Source of the DNA: Bacteroidales bacterium UBA1189
Lineage (GTDB): Bacteria; Bacteroidota; Bacteroidia; Bacteroidales; Bacteroidaceae
DNA length: 38,621 bases
Direction: 5' to 3'
NCBI GenBank assembly: GCA_002309805.1
Contig: DBYJ01000008.1
Span: 17,404 to 56,024, forward strand
Part shown: positions 22,499 through 30,924 of the stretch, one piece after another
Layout: each line of letters begins with the position of its first letter
How positions within the stretch are numbered: position 1 is the first letter of the stretch
The notes under the pieces: generated by a model
Databases searched by the model: none
What the model was told of the DNA's origin: nothing
What the model saw: the letters and a program-made list of their open reading frames with translations, nothing else
Program-made: the position numbers and the translations under genes

Positions 22499-23497
22499 AT
22501 GAAAAGCAAGGTTTTGTATTATTCTTTTTTTGTCGTAACTTGTACATATGCACTTGTACTGGCAGGCTGCAAGAGCGCCTGCAAGACAGCCGAGACGAGT
22601 GGTAACCCGCTGTGGGAAGGCTGGTATGCCGACCCTGAGGGCGTGGTCGTCGATGGCGAATGCTGGATCTACCCCACCACCTCAGCACGTTACCGCCAGC
22701 AGCGTTGGTTCGACGCATTTTCGTCGCGCGACCTCGTCCATTGGACGAAGCACGAGCGCGTTCTCAACTCTGATGACATCGCGTGGTTCCGCCAAGCCTT
22801 ATGGGCACCCGCCATGGTGAAGCGTGGCGATACATACTACCTCTACTTCGCTGCCAACGATGTCCACGAGGGTGAAATCGGCGGCATCGGCGTAGCCACC
22901 GCCAAGAGTCCTGCCGGCCCGTTCAAGGACGCGCTGGGCAAGCCACTCATCAACGAGATTGTCAACGGCGCACAGCCCATCGACCAATTCGTCTTCCGCG
23001 ACGACAACGGCGAGTACTACATGTACTACGGCGGTTGGGGCCACTGCAACGTCGTCCGCATGGGCGAGGATCTCACCAGCATCCGCCCCTTCCCCGACGG
23101 CACCATGTTCCGCGAAATCACACCCGAGAACTATGTAGAAGGCCCCTTCATGCTGAAGCGTAACGGGAAGTACTATTTCATGTGGAGCGAGGGAGGCTGG
23201 ACAGGCCCCTCCTACCACGTCGCTTACGCCATGGCCGACAACCCCTTCGGCCCTTTCCGCCGCGTAGGCACCATCCTCGAGTCCGATCCTGACGTAGCCA
23301 CCGGCGCAGGCCACCACTCTGTCATCAAAGCCCGCGGCCGCGACGAGTACTACATCGTCTACCACCGCCGCCCCTTGGGCGAGACAGACGGCAACCACCG
23401 CGTCACCTGCATCGACCGCCTCGTCTTCGAGAAGGATGGCACCATCCGCCCCGTCAAAATCACCTTCGAGGGAGTCAAAGCCACCAAGCTGAAGTAG
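22499..23497 (+). CDS. GH43 family lipoprotein glycosidase
   Basis: A 332-residue single-domain GH43 protein with lipobox LAGC (C24), so it is probably membrane-anchored. All catalytic positions are present: D45 in YADPE, D162 in PIDQF, E214 in VEGPF and H272/H273 in GHHSV. GH43 enzymes are usually arabinosidases, xylosidases or galactosidases; the subfamily cannot be told by eye. It follows the SGNH esterase by 40 bp, which hold a repeated TTAAAGATTAAA-like sequence, and the pair may deacetylate and then cleave one substrate. The 83-bp gap to the convergent mutarotase gene shows no strong terminator. Confidence 0.85.
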   Translation: MKSKVLYYSFFVVTCTYALVLAGCKSACKTAETSGNPLWEGWYADPEGVVVDGECWIYPTTSARYRQQRWFDAFSSRDLVHWTKHERVLNSDDIAWFRQALWAPAMVKRGDTYYLYFAANDVHEGEIGGIGVATAKSPAGPFKDALGKPLINEIVNGAQPIDQFVFRDDNGEYYMYYGGWGHCNVVRMGEDLTSIRPFPDGTMFREITPENYVEGPFMLKRNGKYYFMWSEGGWTGPSYHVAYAMADNPFGPFRRVGTILESDPDVATGAGHHSVIKARGRDEYYIVYHRRPLGETDGNHRVTCIDRLVFEKDGTIRPVKITFEGVKATKLK

Positions 23498-23580
23498 AGA
23501 GGGTTCAAGCGAAAAGCTACCCCGAAGTTTTGTCAGGCTAGGTCAGTCTGGCACGCTATCCTCATAAATCTCTGTTATTC

Positions 23581-24750
23581 TTATTTCTCCCCTTTCGCTG
23601 AAATCAGTGTCACGTCGGTAGAGCGAATACCCGGCTTGAGTTCGCCGCCAAGGAGAAGGGCAGCGGGGATAGTGTCAGTCAGGCTGACCAGCGAGGCGCC
23701 GGCGCGGGCAGTAAGGGGCGTCTGCGTCAAAGTGCGCCACTGACCAGTAATTGTGGAGTAGATGAGCACATTCGGGTTGAAGCGATACCATTTGGGCTCG
23801 TGCTTCAGGTAGTCGGGCATGGGGAAGAGCCCCTGTATGCCGCCAAAGAAGATGTTACGGTTGACGCCACCCACGGCGAGTATCTCTTTGTCGCCCCAGG
23901 CCACGGCCGTACCACCACTAAGCGTGAGCGGATGACCCTCGGCATCCACGGGCGTGGGAAGCGGGACCCATTTGTCGGCTTGAGGGTCGTACTGGTAGCC
24001 GTCGGAATAGACGATGCACTCCTCGCCAAGCACACGACCGAGACTGTCGGTAGGCTGTAAATAGCCGCCCCAGACGTAGAGCTTGCCATCCTGCGCCACA
24101 CAGACGGGCTGCAGACGGGCGTTTGGAAGCGGAGCACATTGGAACCACTCGCCGTAGTTGAAGTCGTAGGCGTACATGGCTGCCGAGGGCTGACCGTCAC
24201 TGAGGCCGCCCACGACGTAGATGCGGTCACCCAGACGTGCCCCAGCCATGTTATCGAGCGCACACGGCAACTCGGGCAGCTGCTCCATGCGAAGGGCACC
24301 GTCGCGCCGGCTGAGACGGAAGGCGAGGCTCAGTCCGCCCGCGGCATTGCAACCGCCGACAATCACCATGCCGTCGTCGTCGCTGACGGTGACGCCGTAG
24401 GCCATCGGCACGGGAAGAACACCCACCAGCTGCCAGCGAAGTGCAGACTTATTGACTTGTTGACCTGTTGACTTGTTGACCTTTCCCGAGGTGGCATAGA
24501 TAGCCTCATAGTACATCTTCCCGCCCCCATCGGCAGCGGAACGGCCGGGGAAATTGGCGCCGCCGGCAAGGATAAGGTGGCCGTCGAGCCAGCCGCAGTA
24601 GGCACCCGAAACACCCTTGGCATAGCAAGTGTCTTCAGTAGGCGTCATACCGACACGACGGACAAACTCGTTCTTCGGCGTACAGGAGAAGAAGATGATG
24701 AATGAAAAAAGAACAAATAAAAAAGAAAAATAAAATGCCTTGCCTTTCAT
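23581..24750 (-). CDS. nanM: Kelch-type N-acetylneuraminate mutarotase/epimerase, lipoprotein
   Basis: A 389-residue six-bladed kelch propeller with lipoprotein signal (IIFFSC, C23). Blade motifs include LILAGGANFPG, MVIVGGCNAAGG, IYVVGGLSDG, LYVWGGYLQ, ILAVGGVN and LLLGGELKPGIRSTD, typical of NanM-type cyclically permuted mutarotases that convert alpha- to beta-N-acetylneuraminate on release from glycans. It overlaps the sialate esterase gene by ATGA and is the last gene of the sialic-acid operon. Residues 91-102 (VNKSTGQQVNKS) are encoded by a 16-bp repeat doublet and sit in a loop between blades. Confidence 0.88.
   Translation of the reverse strand: MKGKAFYFSFLFVLFSFIIFFSCTPKNEFVRRVGMTPTEDTCYAKGVSGAYCGWLDGHLILAGGANFPGRSAADGGGKMYYEAIYATSGKVNKSTGQQVNKSALRWQLVGVLPVPMAYGVTVSDDDGMVIVGGCNAAGGLSLAFRLSRRDGALRMEQLPELPCALDNMAGARLGDRIYVVGGLSDGQPSAAMYAYDFNYGEWFQCAPLPNARLQPVCVAQDGKLYVWGGYLQPTDSLGRVLGEECIVYSDGYQYDPQADKWVPLPTPVDAEGHPLTLSGGTAVAWGDKEILAVGGVNRNIFFGGIQGLFPMPDYLKHEPKWYRFNPNVLIYSTITGQWRTLTQTPLTARAGASLVSLTDTIPAALLLGGELKPGIRSTDVTLISAKGEK
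24451..24482 (-). repeat. 16-bp tandem doublet inside mutarotase gene
   Basis: Two adjacent copies of GTTGACTTGTTGACCT (the first with A instead of G at position 1) are identical in arrangement to 8745-8776. They are translated as VNKSTGQQVNKS. Confidence 0.85.
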
Positions 24751-26987
24751 AAATTAAAGCTTAAGTCTTCAATTTTAATATAAAACGTCGATGCAGGGAG
24801 ACCGTGGGAGTTGCGGAGGTCGGCATCGGTGAAACCGCTCCAGCCGTAACGGACGGCGACAGGGAAGCGTACTTCGGGCGATGTGAGGCGGATGGAGGTG
24901 CCACTGATTTCGATATCAGCAGGATAGAACAAGCCATCGATTCCCGCTAGCTCAAAGCCACGGCTGCATGTGAGACCGTCGGCATGGTTGAACTCTATCA
25001 CAACGCTCTCCGCAGCCCCATGCTTGGCAGACGTCACCACAGGGCCTTCACTTTCCAACTGGCGGCCATAGGTGTGAGCCAGAGCCTGCAGGGCCAGTCG
25101 CTCGCCCACAGGGCGCTTAGTACGGTAGTGGACGTCGGCAACGTCGCCAAGGTCGGAGGTCACGGCCATCCACGTTAGCGGCCGCTGGGCTGCCAGACGG
25201 CGCTGGCTGTCACGGAATGCCGGCCATGAGGGTCGCGGCAGACTGCTGAGCTGCACGAAGTAGAAGGGCAACTGTGGTTTACGGTGGAACTCGCTCTGCC
25301 ATGTGCGGGCAAACTCGCGGCGCCACGACTGTTCTAACATGCGAAAGAGCTGCTCGTGGAGCTCAACGTTGTGGGCATTGCTCTCACCCTGATACCAGAT
25401 GACACCCTTTATAGGGAAATGGGCAAGGGGCTGGATAGCAGCCTCGAAGAGATAGCTCGGCTCGTAGGGGTGGCGCTGCAGGGGATTGTAGGCCGCCGAC
25501 TCGCGGTCGAGGGCATGGGCGATGTTCTGCGTCATACGGCCTCGTGCCCAGGGCTGCCCATAGTCACCGTTACGCCATTCACGGAGGATGTTAGGCAACT
25601 CCCATTCCAGCGTGGTACGGTCTATCCACGACTCGGTAGTTGAGCCTCCCACAGCGTTGCAGATAATGCCGATGGGCACATCGCCGAGGCTGTCGCAAAG
25701 TACACGGCCGAAGTTGAAGGCTACGGCTGAAAATGGGGCAACGGACACAGCAGAGGCCGTCTGCCAGCCTTGGAAGTCCATGTAACGCAGCTGGTTGGTA
25801 TAGGCGAGCACGCTGTCGTCCCACTCCACGGCATCAGGGCGGGCACGGGCGGGCATATTGTAAAGGTGCAGGCGACTGCCGAGACGGATAGCGTCTGAGA
25901 GATCTTGGGCAAGAGTGTTACATTGGTCGACACGCAACTCCATGTTCGACTGCCCCGAGGCCAGCCACACATCACCGAAGTAGATGCTGTCGATTGTGAG
26001 CGTCTGCACGGGGTGTTGAACGAGATTACTCAGCTCCTTGGGGTATCGCGGCGGATAGTAGATGTGGTAGTCGGTGACGGCCTGAGGCTTTGAGGTTAGC
26101 GTCAGGGTGTAGGGGCCTCCTGCCTTCATGGCGGGAAGCTGCACGCTCCATGTGCCGTCGGCCCACGTGAGTCCCGTCCATTCCGCCACAGTCTTTCTAT
26201 CCTTGCTCAACACGGCATGAACAGTCTGGCGGGCATCGGCAGTCCCCCAGAGCTTAATGGGCTCGCCACGCTGCATCACCATTCCATTACCGTAGATGAC
26301 AGGTAGCCTAAGCCCCCCGTAATCACCCGTAAGAGCGGAATAAACAGTTCTGGCAAATATCTGTGCGCCCTCAGGATTAGGATGAAGGGCATCAGGGAAG
26401 AGGTCGGGACGGCTATGCAAGGGAGTGTAGAGGTCAATCAGCTGTACATTGGCGCCGTGAGCCACCTTCTCGATAGCCTCTTGAATCTGAGCGTGCCAAT
26501 CACGAGTGCCGCTCTGGAAGCGGGAATGGCGGTCGAAGATGGGCGTCATCTTGCAGATGAGGATGCGGGCATCGGGGTTGACGACGAGAAAGCTGTCGAT
26601 GAGGGCTCGGTAGTCAGGGATGAACTCCTCCTTCCAATCGGGCCAATCGCGGGGGTCGGTATCATTGAGTCCTAAATGGATAACCACCCAGTCGGGACGG
26701 AAGTCGAGTGCCTGGCGGAACTCGGGCTGTTGGACGTAGGGACGATGGCCCTTATACAACAGGGTAGCCCCCGAGCGACCAAAATTGCCCACCTCAAACT
26801 GCCCTGCACCATATTTGCTGTCAAGCATCTGCTGCAAGCGCACAGGGTAAGCATCGTGGTCACGATCCCTGAGGCCGTAGCCGTAGGTGACGCTGTTGCC
26901 TACACACGCTACCCTCACCCTCTCCCCTGCCCTGCATACACCGATGGAAAGCAGAAAAAACAGCACACAAAGTTTGAATTTGCTCAT
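24747..26987 (-). CDS. nanS: SGNH hydrolase - sialate O-acetylesterase fusion
   Basis: A 746-residue exported protein (signal peptide about 1-20). Domain 1 (about 24-220) is a GDSL/SGNH esterase with S32 in GNSVTYG, GRSG, N108 in GLNDTD and D199/H202 in DALHPN. Domain 2 (about 225-746) is the sialate O-acetylesterase fold: VIYGNGMVMQR, WLASGQSNME with nucleophile S347, GVIWYQGESNAH, and SDLGDVADVHYRTKRPVGERLA carrying the Asp and His. It should remove O-acetyl groups from sialic acids so that sialidase and lyase can act. Both ends overlap neighbouring genes by ATGA, indicating translational coupling with the epimerase and mutarotase. Similar two-domain esterases are known in oral and gut Bacteroidota. 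Confidence 0.88.
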   Translation of the reverse strand: MSKFKLCVLFFLLSIGVCRAGERVRVACVGNSVTYGYGLRDRDHDAYPVRLQQMLDSKYGAGQFEVGNFGRSGATLLYKGHRPYVQQPEFRQALDFRPDWVVIHLGLNDTDPRDWPDWKEEFIPDYRALIDSFLVVNPDARILICKMTPIFDRHSRFQSGTRDWHAQIQEAIEKVAHGANVQLIDLYTPLHSRPDLFPDALHPNPEGAQIFARTVYSALTGDYGGLRLPVIYGNGMVMQRGEPIKLWGTADARQTVHAVLSKDRKTVAEWTGLTWADGTWSVQLPAMKAGGPYTLTLTSKPQAVTDYHIYYPPRYPKELSNLVQHPVQTLTIDSIYFGDVWLASGQSNMELRVDQCNTLAQDLSDAIRLGSRLHLYNMPARARPDAVEWDDSVLAYTNQLRYMDFQGWQTASAVSVAPFSAVAFNFGRVLCDSLGDVPIGIICNAVGGSTTESWIDRTTLEWELPNILREWRNGDYGQPWARGRMTQNIAHALDRESAAYNPLQRHPYEPSYLFEAAIQPLAHFPIKGVIWYQGESNAHNVELHEQLFRMLEQSWRREFARTWQSEFHRKPQLPFYFVQLSSLPRPSWPAFRDSQRRLAAQRPLTWMAVTSDLGDVADVHYRTKRPVGERLALQALAHTYGRQLESEGPVVTSAKHGAAESVVIEFNHADGLTCSRGFELAGIDGLFYPADIEISGTSIRLTSPEVRFPVAVRYGWSGFTDADLRNSHGLPASTFYIKIEDLSFNL

Positions 26988-28162
26988 TGCTTGTTCAATA
27001 TCTCATTACAGAGTAACATGCTCTTTATCATCATACGGGGGACGTGGAAGGGTCCTTTGAAGATGTTGCCCTTGGCGGGCTGTGCCACGGTGCCGTCGCG
27101 GTGGAGGTAGCCAAACCACTCGCCATAGGTATCATCGGGGAAGAGACTGTATGTCCACTCGGAGGCTTGGCGGTGCATTTCCAAATAGCGTTCGTCGGCA
27201 GTCAGTTTGTAGGCATAGAGCGAGGCAATGATGGTCTCGCATTGGGGCCACCAGAACTTCATGTCCTGCGAGTAGTCTTGCGGCGGGAATCCACGACAGT
27301 CGCGGAAGTTGATGATGCCGCCAAACTCCTTGTCCCAACCCCACTCGAAGTCCCAGTCAAGAATCTGAATGCCCAGCCGGCGCACATGCTCAGGGTCGGC
27401 CATGAGCGGAGCAGCTTCCATAAGGAACCACGCCGTTTCAATGCAATGCCCAGGGTTGATGACACGGCCGGCGATGGTATCAATCAAACGGCCCTCTTCA
27501 TCAACGCTCTCCAGAATGGTCTTATACTCAGGCTTCAGGAGATGTTTCTCGATGAGGAAGAGTGAGGTGGAAAGCTGCTCGTCAAGGTCAGGGGCATCAA
27601 TGACTTTCTTCAACACCACTACAACGTTGAAGAACATCATGGTGATAGAGTGGCTGAAGCCGCCCTGCGTGGTCTTCGGTGGGAGGAAGCCGGGCGTCGT
27701 TAGCATGGTGCGCGTACGGCGGAAGAGCGCCAACGCCTTGTCAGCATAGCTACGGTCGCCGCTCGCCAGCGCATACTCCGCCATGGCTACGATGGCAAAG
27801 CACTCTGAAAAGACGTAGCGGCGTTTCTGCACAGGGCCGCCCTCGGCTGTCACCGTGAAGAACATGTGCCCGTCGGTGTCGAAGCAATGACGTTCGATGA
27901 AGTCGATGCAGCTTTTTGATGCCGTCAGCCAGTCGGGGTTCTTCTCCACATTATTATAAGCGTAGGCCGCGACAAAGCCGAAACGTCCCTGGAACCAGAC
28001 GCTCTTCGTTTTGTCCATGAGGGTGCCATCGCGGTCGAGGCAGGTATAGACACCGCCGTTCACACGGTCGAGGCCGTGTTCCATCCAGAATGGCATGATG
28101 TTACCGACGAGGTCACGGCGATAGCGTGCCGCCCAGTCGGCAAGGTATTGTTTTCTATCCAT
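26984..28162 (-). CDS. nanE: N-acylglucosamine 2-epimerase (AGE/RenBP family)
   Basis: A 392-residue cytoplasmic (alpha/alpha)6-barrel enzyme that interconverts ManNAc and GlcNAc after the lyase step. Supporting blocks: FWMEHGLDRVNGGVYTCLDRDG, KSVWFQGRFGFVAAYAYNN, RYVFSECFAIVAMAEYA, INPGHCIETAWFLMEAAP, WWPQCETI and NIFKGPFHVPRMM, with the His residues used by the family. I choose ATG at 28162 (MDRKQYLADW) over 28186, because the upstream eight codons are made by a 9-bp repeat array and the family usually starts at this point. Its stop overlaps the esterase start. Confidence 0.92.
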   Translation of the reverse strand: MDRKQYLADWAARYRRDLVGNIMPFWMEHGLDRVNGGVYTCLDRDGTLMDKTKSVWFQGRFGFVAAYAYNNVEKNPDWLTASKSCIDFIERHCFDTDGHMFFTVTAEGGPVQKRRYVFSECFAIVAMAEYALASGDRSYADKALALFRRTRTMLTTPGFLPPKTTQGGFSHSITMMFFNVVVVLKKVIDAPDLDEQLSTSLFLIEKHLLKPEYKTILESVDEEGRLIDTIAGRVINPGHCIETAWFLMEAAPLMADPEHVRRLGIQILDWDFEWGWDKEFGGIINFRDCRGFPPQDYSQDMKFWWPQCETIIASLYAYKLTADERYLEMHRQASEWTYSLFPDDTYGEWFGYLHRDGTVAQPAKGNIFKGPFHVPRMMIKSMLLCNEILNKQ

Positions 28163-28172
28163 ATCCAATAAA

Positions 28173-28199
28173 GGAACTATAGGCACTATAGGAACTATA
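28173..28199. repeat. 9-bp tandem repeat GGAACTATA x3
   Basis: Three units, GGAACTATA, GGCACTATA and GGAACTATA, lie between the lyase stop and the epimerase start. They create an alternative in-frame ATG (28186) for the epimerase. Confidence 0.8.
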
Positions 28200-28206
28200 G
28201 AAAAAT

Positions 28207-29124
28207 TCAGAACTTATTGCAGCGGTCGAAGAAACGGATGGCTTCGAGTTCCTCCTTCATGCGGGCTTCCTCCTCGTCGGTCATATTCTGGAAGGGAGTG
28301 CGGTTTTTGCCAAGGTCAAGGCCGATGAGTTTCATGATGCGCTTGCCAGCAACAATGTTGCCGCGATAATGGCAGATGACGTTGATAACCTCCTGACTGA
28401 AGTTCTGACGTTCTTGTGCCAACTCGAGGTTACCGGCTTTCCATGCTTCGATGATACCAACGAGCTCGCGTCCGTTGTAGTTGGTGGTTCCGCCGATGCC
28501 GCCACGCGCTCCGCCCATGGCCAAACAGGGAAGGATAGTCTCGTCTTGGCCGTGCAGCATATCGTATTTACCGTTCTTGTAAAGACGGCATTGGTTGTAC
28601 TCATACATGCTTTCGAAGGTGTATTTGATGCCAGCGAAGTTAGGCACGCGGCCATCGACAGCTTCCAGCAGCTTCACCATAGGCAGATAAGCGCCGTTGA
28701 AAGCGGGGATGTGGTAGTAGTAGAACGGCAGGTTGGGAGCGCCGCAGGCAATCTCCTCAATATATTTCACCACCTCCTCCACACGGTTCACCTTAGGGAA
28801 GGGGGGAGCCATGGCACCGATGCCCCAGGCGCCGATGGATGCAGCATGTTCGGCCAGGCGGCGGCTCTCACGCACACAGCAGCTACCCACATGCACGATG
28901 ACCTTGAAGCCCTCGGGGGCAGCAGCCATCCAGCACTCTGCCAATTTCATGCGCTCCTCAGGAGTGAGCATATAGCCCTCGCCCGACGAGCCGTTGATGA
29001 AGACGCCCTGCAAACCGTTCTTCTTCAGCATCGCAGCATAGGCGGGAATGGGTTCGAAGTTCACATCGCCGTTGGGATAAAAGGGAGTAAACGGCGCATC
29101 AATAAGTCCGATGATTTTTTCCAT
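28207..29124 (-). CDS. nanA: N-acetylneuraminate lyase
   Basis: A 305-residue TIM-barrel aldolase of the DapA/NanA family that splits Neu5Ac into ManNAc and pyruvate. The Schiff-base lysine is K167 in FAGIKYTF, the catalytic tyrosine is Y137 in YYHIPAFNG, and the carboxylate-binding GSSGE motif is at 45-49, nearly the same numbering as E. coli NanA. YYHIP supports NanA over DapA. Full length. It lies 34 bp after the transporter gene and 44 bp before the epimerase, inside the sialic-acid operon. Confidence 0.94.
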   Translation of the reverse strand: MEKIIGLIDAPFTPFYPNGDVNFEPIPAYAAMLKKNGLQGVFINGSSGEGYMLTPEERMKLAECWMAAAPEGFKVIVHVGSCCVRESRRLAEHAASIGAWGIGAMAPPFPKVNRVEEVVKYIEEIACGAPNLPFYYYHIPAFNGAYLPMVKLLEAVDGRVPNFAGIKYTFESMYEYNQCRLYKNGKYDMLHGQDETILPCLAMGGARGGIGGTTNYNGRELVGIIEAWKAGNLELAQERQNFSQEVINVICHYRGNIVAGKRIMKLIGLDLGKNRTPFQNMTDEEEARMKEELEAIRFFDRCNKF

Positions 29125-29158
29125 GATTCTTATATTTTTCTTAATTCTAAATTAATGG

Positions 29159-30421
29159 CTATTCCTTATTGTCCGTAGTGGGTTTAAGAACCATCAGTTG
29201 GAGCACAAGGGCAATCAAAACGGGCACAGCCAGCCATGCTAACCCCGCACCAAGGTTGCCGCTGTCTTTCCACGAACCCATCAGGCGAGTGACGAGTGCT
29301 CCAGCAAAGACGCCAATCATGTTCATGATACCGTAGGCCGTGGCTCGGTTACGAGAAGCGATGAACTGGCAGAGGATGGGCATATTGTTCGTGTCGAACA
29401 TGCCGTAGCCAATGCCGAACAGGATACCTGCTGACACAACGGCAAACACGCTGTGGCCCAATCCAAGCAACAGCAGCGCAGGCACCGTCATCGCCAAGCC
29501 GATGGCACTGGTATAGATACGACCTTTCAAATTCTTCTGCACCCAATGGTCTGACAATGCTCCGCCTATGAAGACACCCAGGAACGACGAAGCGGCAATG
29601 GTGATGGTAGCCATAGGACCAGCCTTCGTCATCGGGATACCGAGGTTGACGGATAGCAACGTAGGCAGCCAGTTTCTAATACCCCACCCCGGCAGACTTG
29701 GCGCAGCAAAGTAGAATAGGATAACCCAGAACGCCACCGTCCCCAGCACGGCCGAAAGCCCAGCAAAAACGGAAGCCATTCCTCTACTCTTTTTCAATGA
29801 GGGAGATTCTAATTCGCGGCGCTCGAGAGACGTAGTAGGGACAGGTTTTTCTCTCTTCTCCTTCAAGCACAACATTAGCACCAAGCTGTAGGCAACACCG
29901 ATAAGGCCAAAGATATGGAAGGTCTGATGCCATGAAAGCTGAGCGGCGACAACAGCTCCGAAGCCGCCAATAGCTTGCCCGACATAAAGCCCCGTGGTAT
30001 GCACACCTACAGCCAGCGAACGCGATTTGCCATCGTGCCAATCGGCAATCAGCGACAAGGCCGAGGGAATATAGAGAGCCTCGCTGATACCCATCGTGGC
30101 ACGCAGCCAATAGAGTTGGTTGAACGTCGTGGCATAGCCCATCAGCAACGTCACCGCTGACCACACGAACAAGCTGCCTACTACCAGCCACTTGCGGCTC
30201 ACGCGGTCGGCCACCATGCCGGCAAAGGGACTCACGCAGCCATATATCCAGAGGAACACAGCCATTAGGGCACCGAAGGCCTCGCCTTCCTGCAAGTGGG
30301 TGATGTCGGCGGCAATAGCGCCTTGCATGGTAGAAAGCATCTGGCGGTCAAGGTAGTTGAGCAACGCAACTACCCACAACAAACCAACCACCACCCACGG
30401 ATAAGCATTCTTCTTTTTCAT
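29159..30421 (-). CDS. nanT: MFS transporter, probable sialic-acid permease
   Basis: A 420-residue, 12-helix major facilitator protein. The start at 30421 (MKKKNAYPWVVVGLLWVVALLNYLDRQ) is typical; a longer frame from 30637 would cross the promoter region and the divergent gene. Family marks include NYLDRQ in helix 1, GMVADRVSRKW between helices 2 and 3, and GGALSDHW. It is the first gene of the operon and directly precedes the lyase, so Neu5Ac is the likely substrate; this is context-based. The central cytoplasmic loop carries ELESPSLKKSRG, reminiscent of repeat-derived peptides elsewhere in the window. Confidence 0.85.
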   Translation of the reverse strand: MKKKNAYPWVVVGLLWVVALLNYLDRQMLSTMQGAIAADITHLQEGEAFGALMAVFLWIYGCVSPFAGMVADRVSRKWLVVGSLFVWSAVTLLMGYATTFNQLYWLRATMGISEALYIPSALSLIADWHDGKSRSLAVGVHTTGLYVGQAIGGFGAVVAAQLSWHQTFHIFGLIGVAYSLVLMLCLKEKREKPVPTTSLERRELESPSLKKSRGMASVFAGLSAVLGTVAFWVILFYFAAPSLPGWGIRNWLPTLLSVNLGIPMTKAGPMATITIAASSFLGVFIGGALSDHWVQKNLKGRIYTSAIGLAMTVPALLLLGLGHSVFAVVSAGILFGIGYGMFDTNNMPILCQFIASRNRATAYGIMNMIGVFAGALVTRLMGSWKDSGNLGAGLAWLAVPVLIALVLQLMVLKPTTDNKE

Positions 30422-30442
30422 GATTTTACAAAGAAAACTCCG

Positions 30443-30450
30443 CAAAACTA
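30443..30450 (-). promoter_or_regulatory. Candidate -7 box of the sialic-acid operon (TAGTTTTG)
   Basis: On the minus strand TAGTTTTG fits TAnnTTTG and ends 21 bp before the transporter ATG. No good -33 TTTG is seen in the A/T-rich sequence upstream, so an activator may be needed. Confidence 0.3.
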
Positions 30451-30502
30451 CAAAAAAAACTAATAAAAAGAAAAAACTACGGATAAATAATTGTTTTTTG
30501 GC

Positions 30503-30510
30503 TATCTTTG
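30503..30510 (+). promoter_or_regulatory. Candidate -7 box (TATCTTTG) of the small lipoprotein gene
   Basis: TATCTTTG followed by C, 23 bp before the ATG at 30534. The sequence matches the box before GH20. The -33 region is weak. Confidence 0.45.
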
Positions 30511-30533
30511 CAGCGCGTATTTGGTATTGCATC

Positions 30534-30923
30534 ATGAAAAAGACAGCATCTTTCAAGGCATACTTGTGCCTCCTTCTGTTCACAGCGTTGTGCGCTTGCA
30601 CACCTGAAGACCCGACTGAAGGCGACTTCGACGTCACCCATCTTTATGGCAAATGGTGTCAGGAGGGCACGAAGGATTACTATAAATACAACGATGACGG
30701 CACGGGCGCCACGTGGGACGAGAGCGACGACGTATACGAGAGCGAGGCACAGACTTTCACTTGGGAGGTCGACGGCAGCGAAATGATTCACATCCATCTT
30801 ACCGAAACCGGCACAGCCCAAGTGCCCAAATACTACATTATCACTTTTCTCTCCTTCGATGAGCTGGACTACTACGATGCCTACGTGACTACCAAGAAGT
30901 ACAAATTCTATAAGGTAAACTGA
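30534..30923 (+). CDS. Small lipoprotein, lipocalin-like
   Basis: A 129-residue protein. The start at 30534 gives the lipoprotein signal MKKTASFKAYLCLLLFTALCAC, cleaved before the Cys of CAC. The mature part is acidic and beta-rich: HLYGKWCQEG (a lipocalin-like GxW), YYKYNDDGTG, FTWEVDGSEMIHIHL, YYIITFLSFDELDYYDA, KKYKFYK. Such small lipocalin-like lipoproteins are common and uncharacterised in Bacteroidota. One base separates its stop from the AsmA start, so the two are cotranscribed. Confidence 0.75.
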   Translation: MKKTASFKAYLCLLLFTALCACTPEDPTEGDFDVTHLYGKWCQEGTKDYYKYNDDGTGATWDESDDVYESEAQTFTWEVDGSEMIHIHLTETGTAQVPKYYIITFLSFDELDYYDAYVTTKKYKFYKVN

Positions 30924-30924
30924 T

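Noticed and set aside
23498..23580. Terminator between the GH43 lipoprotein and mutarotase genes
   Set aside because: A weak CAGGCT/AGTCTG hairpin exists but has no T-run on either strand.
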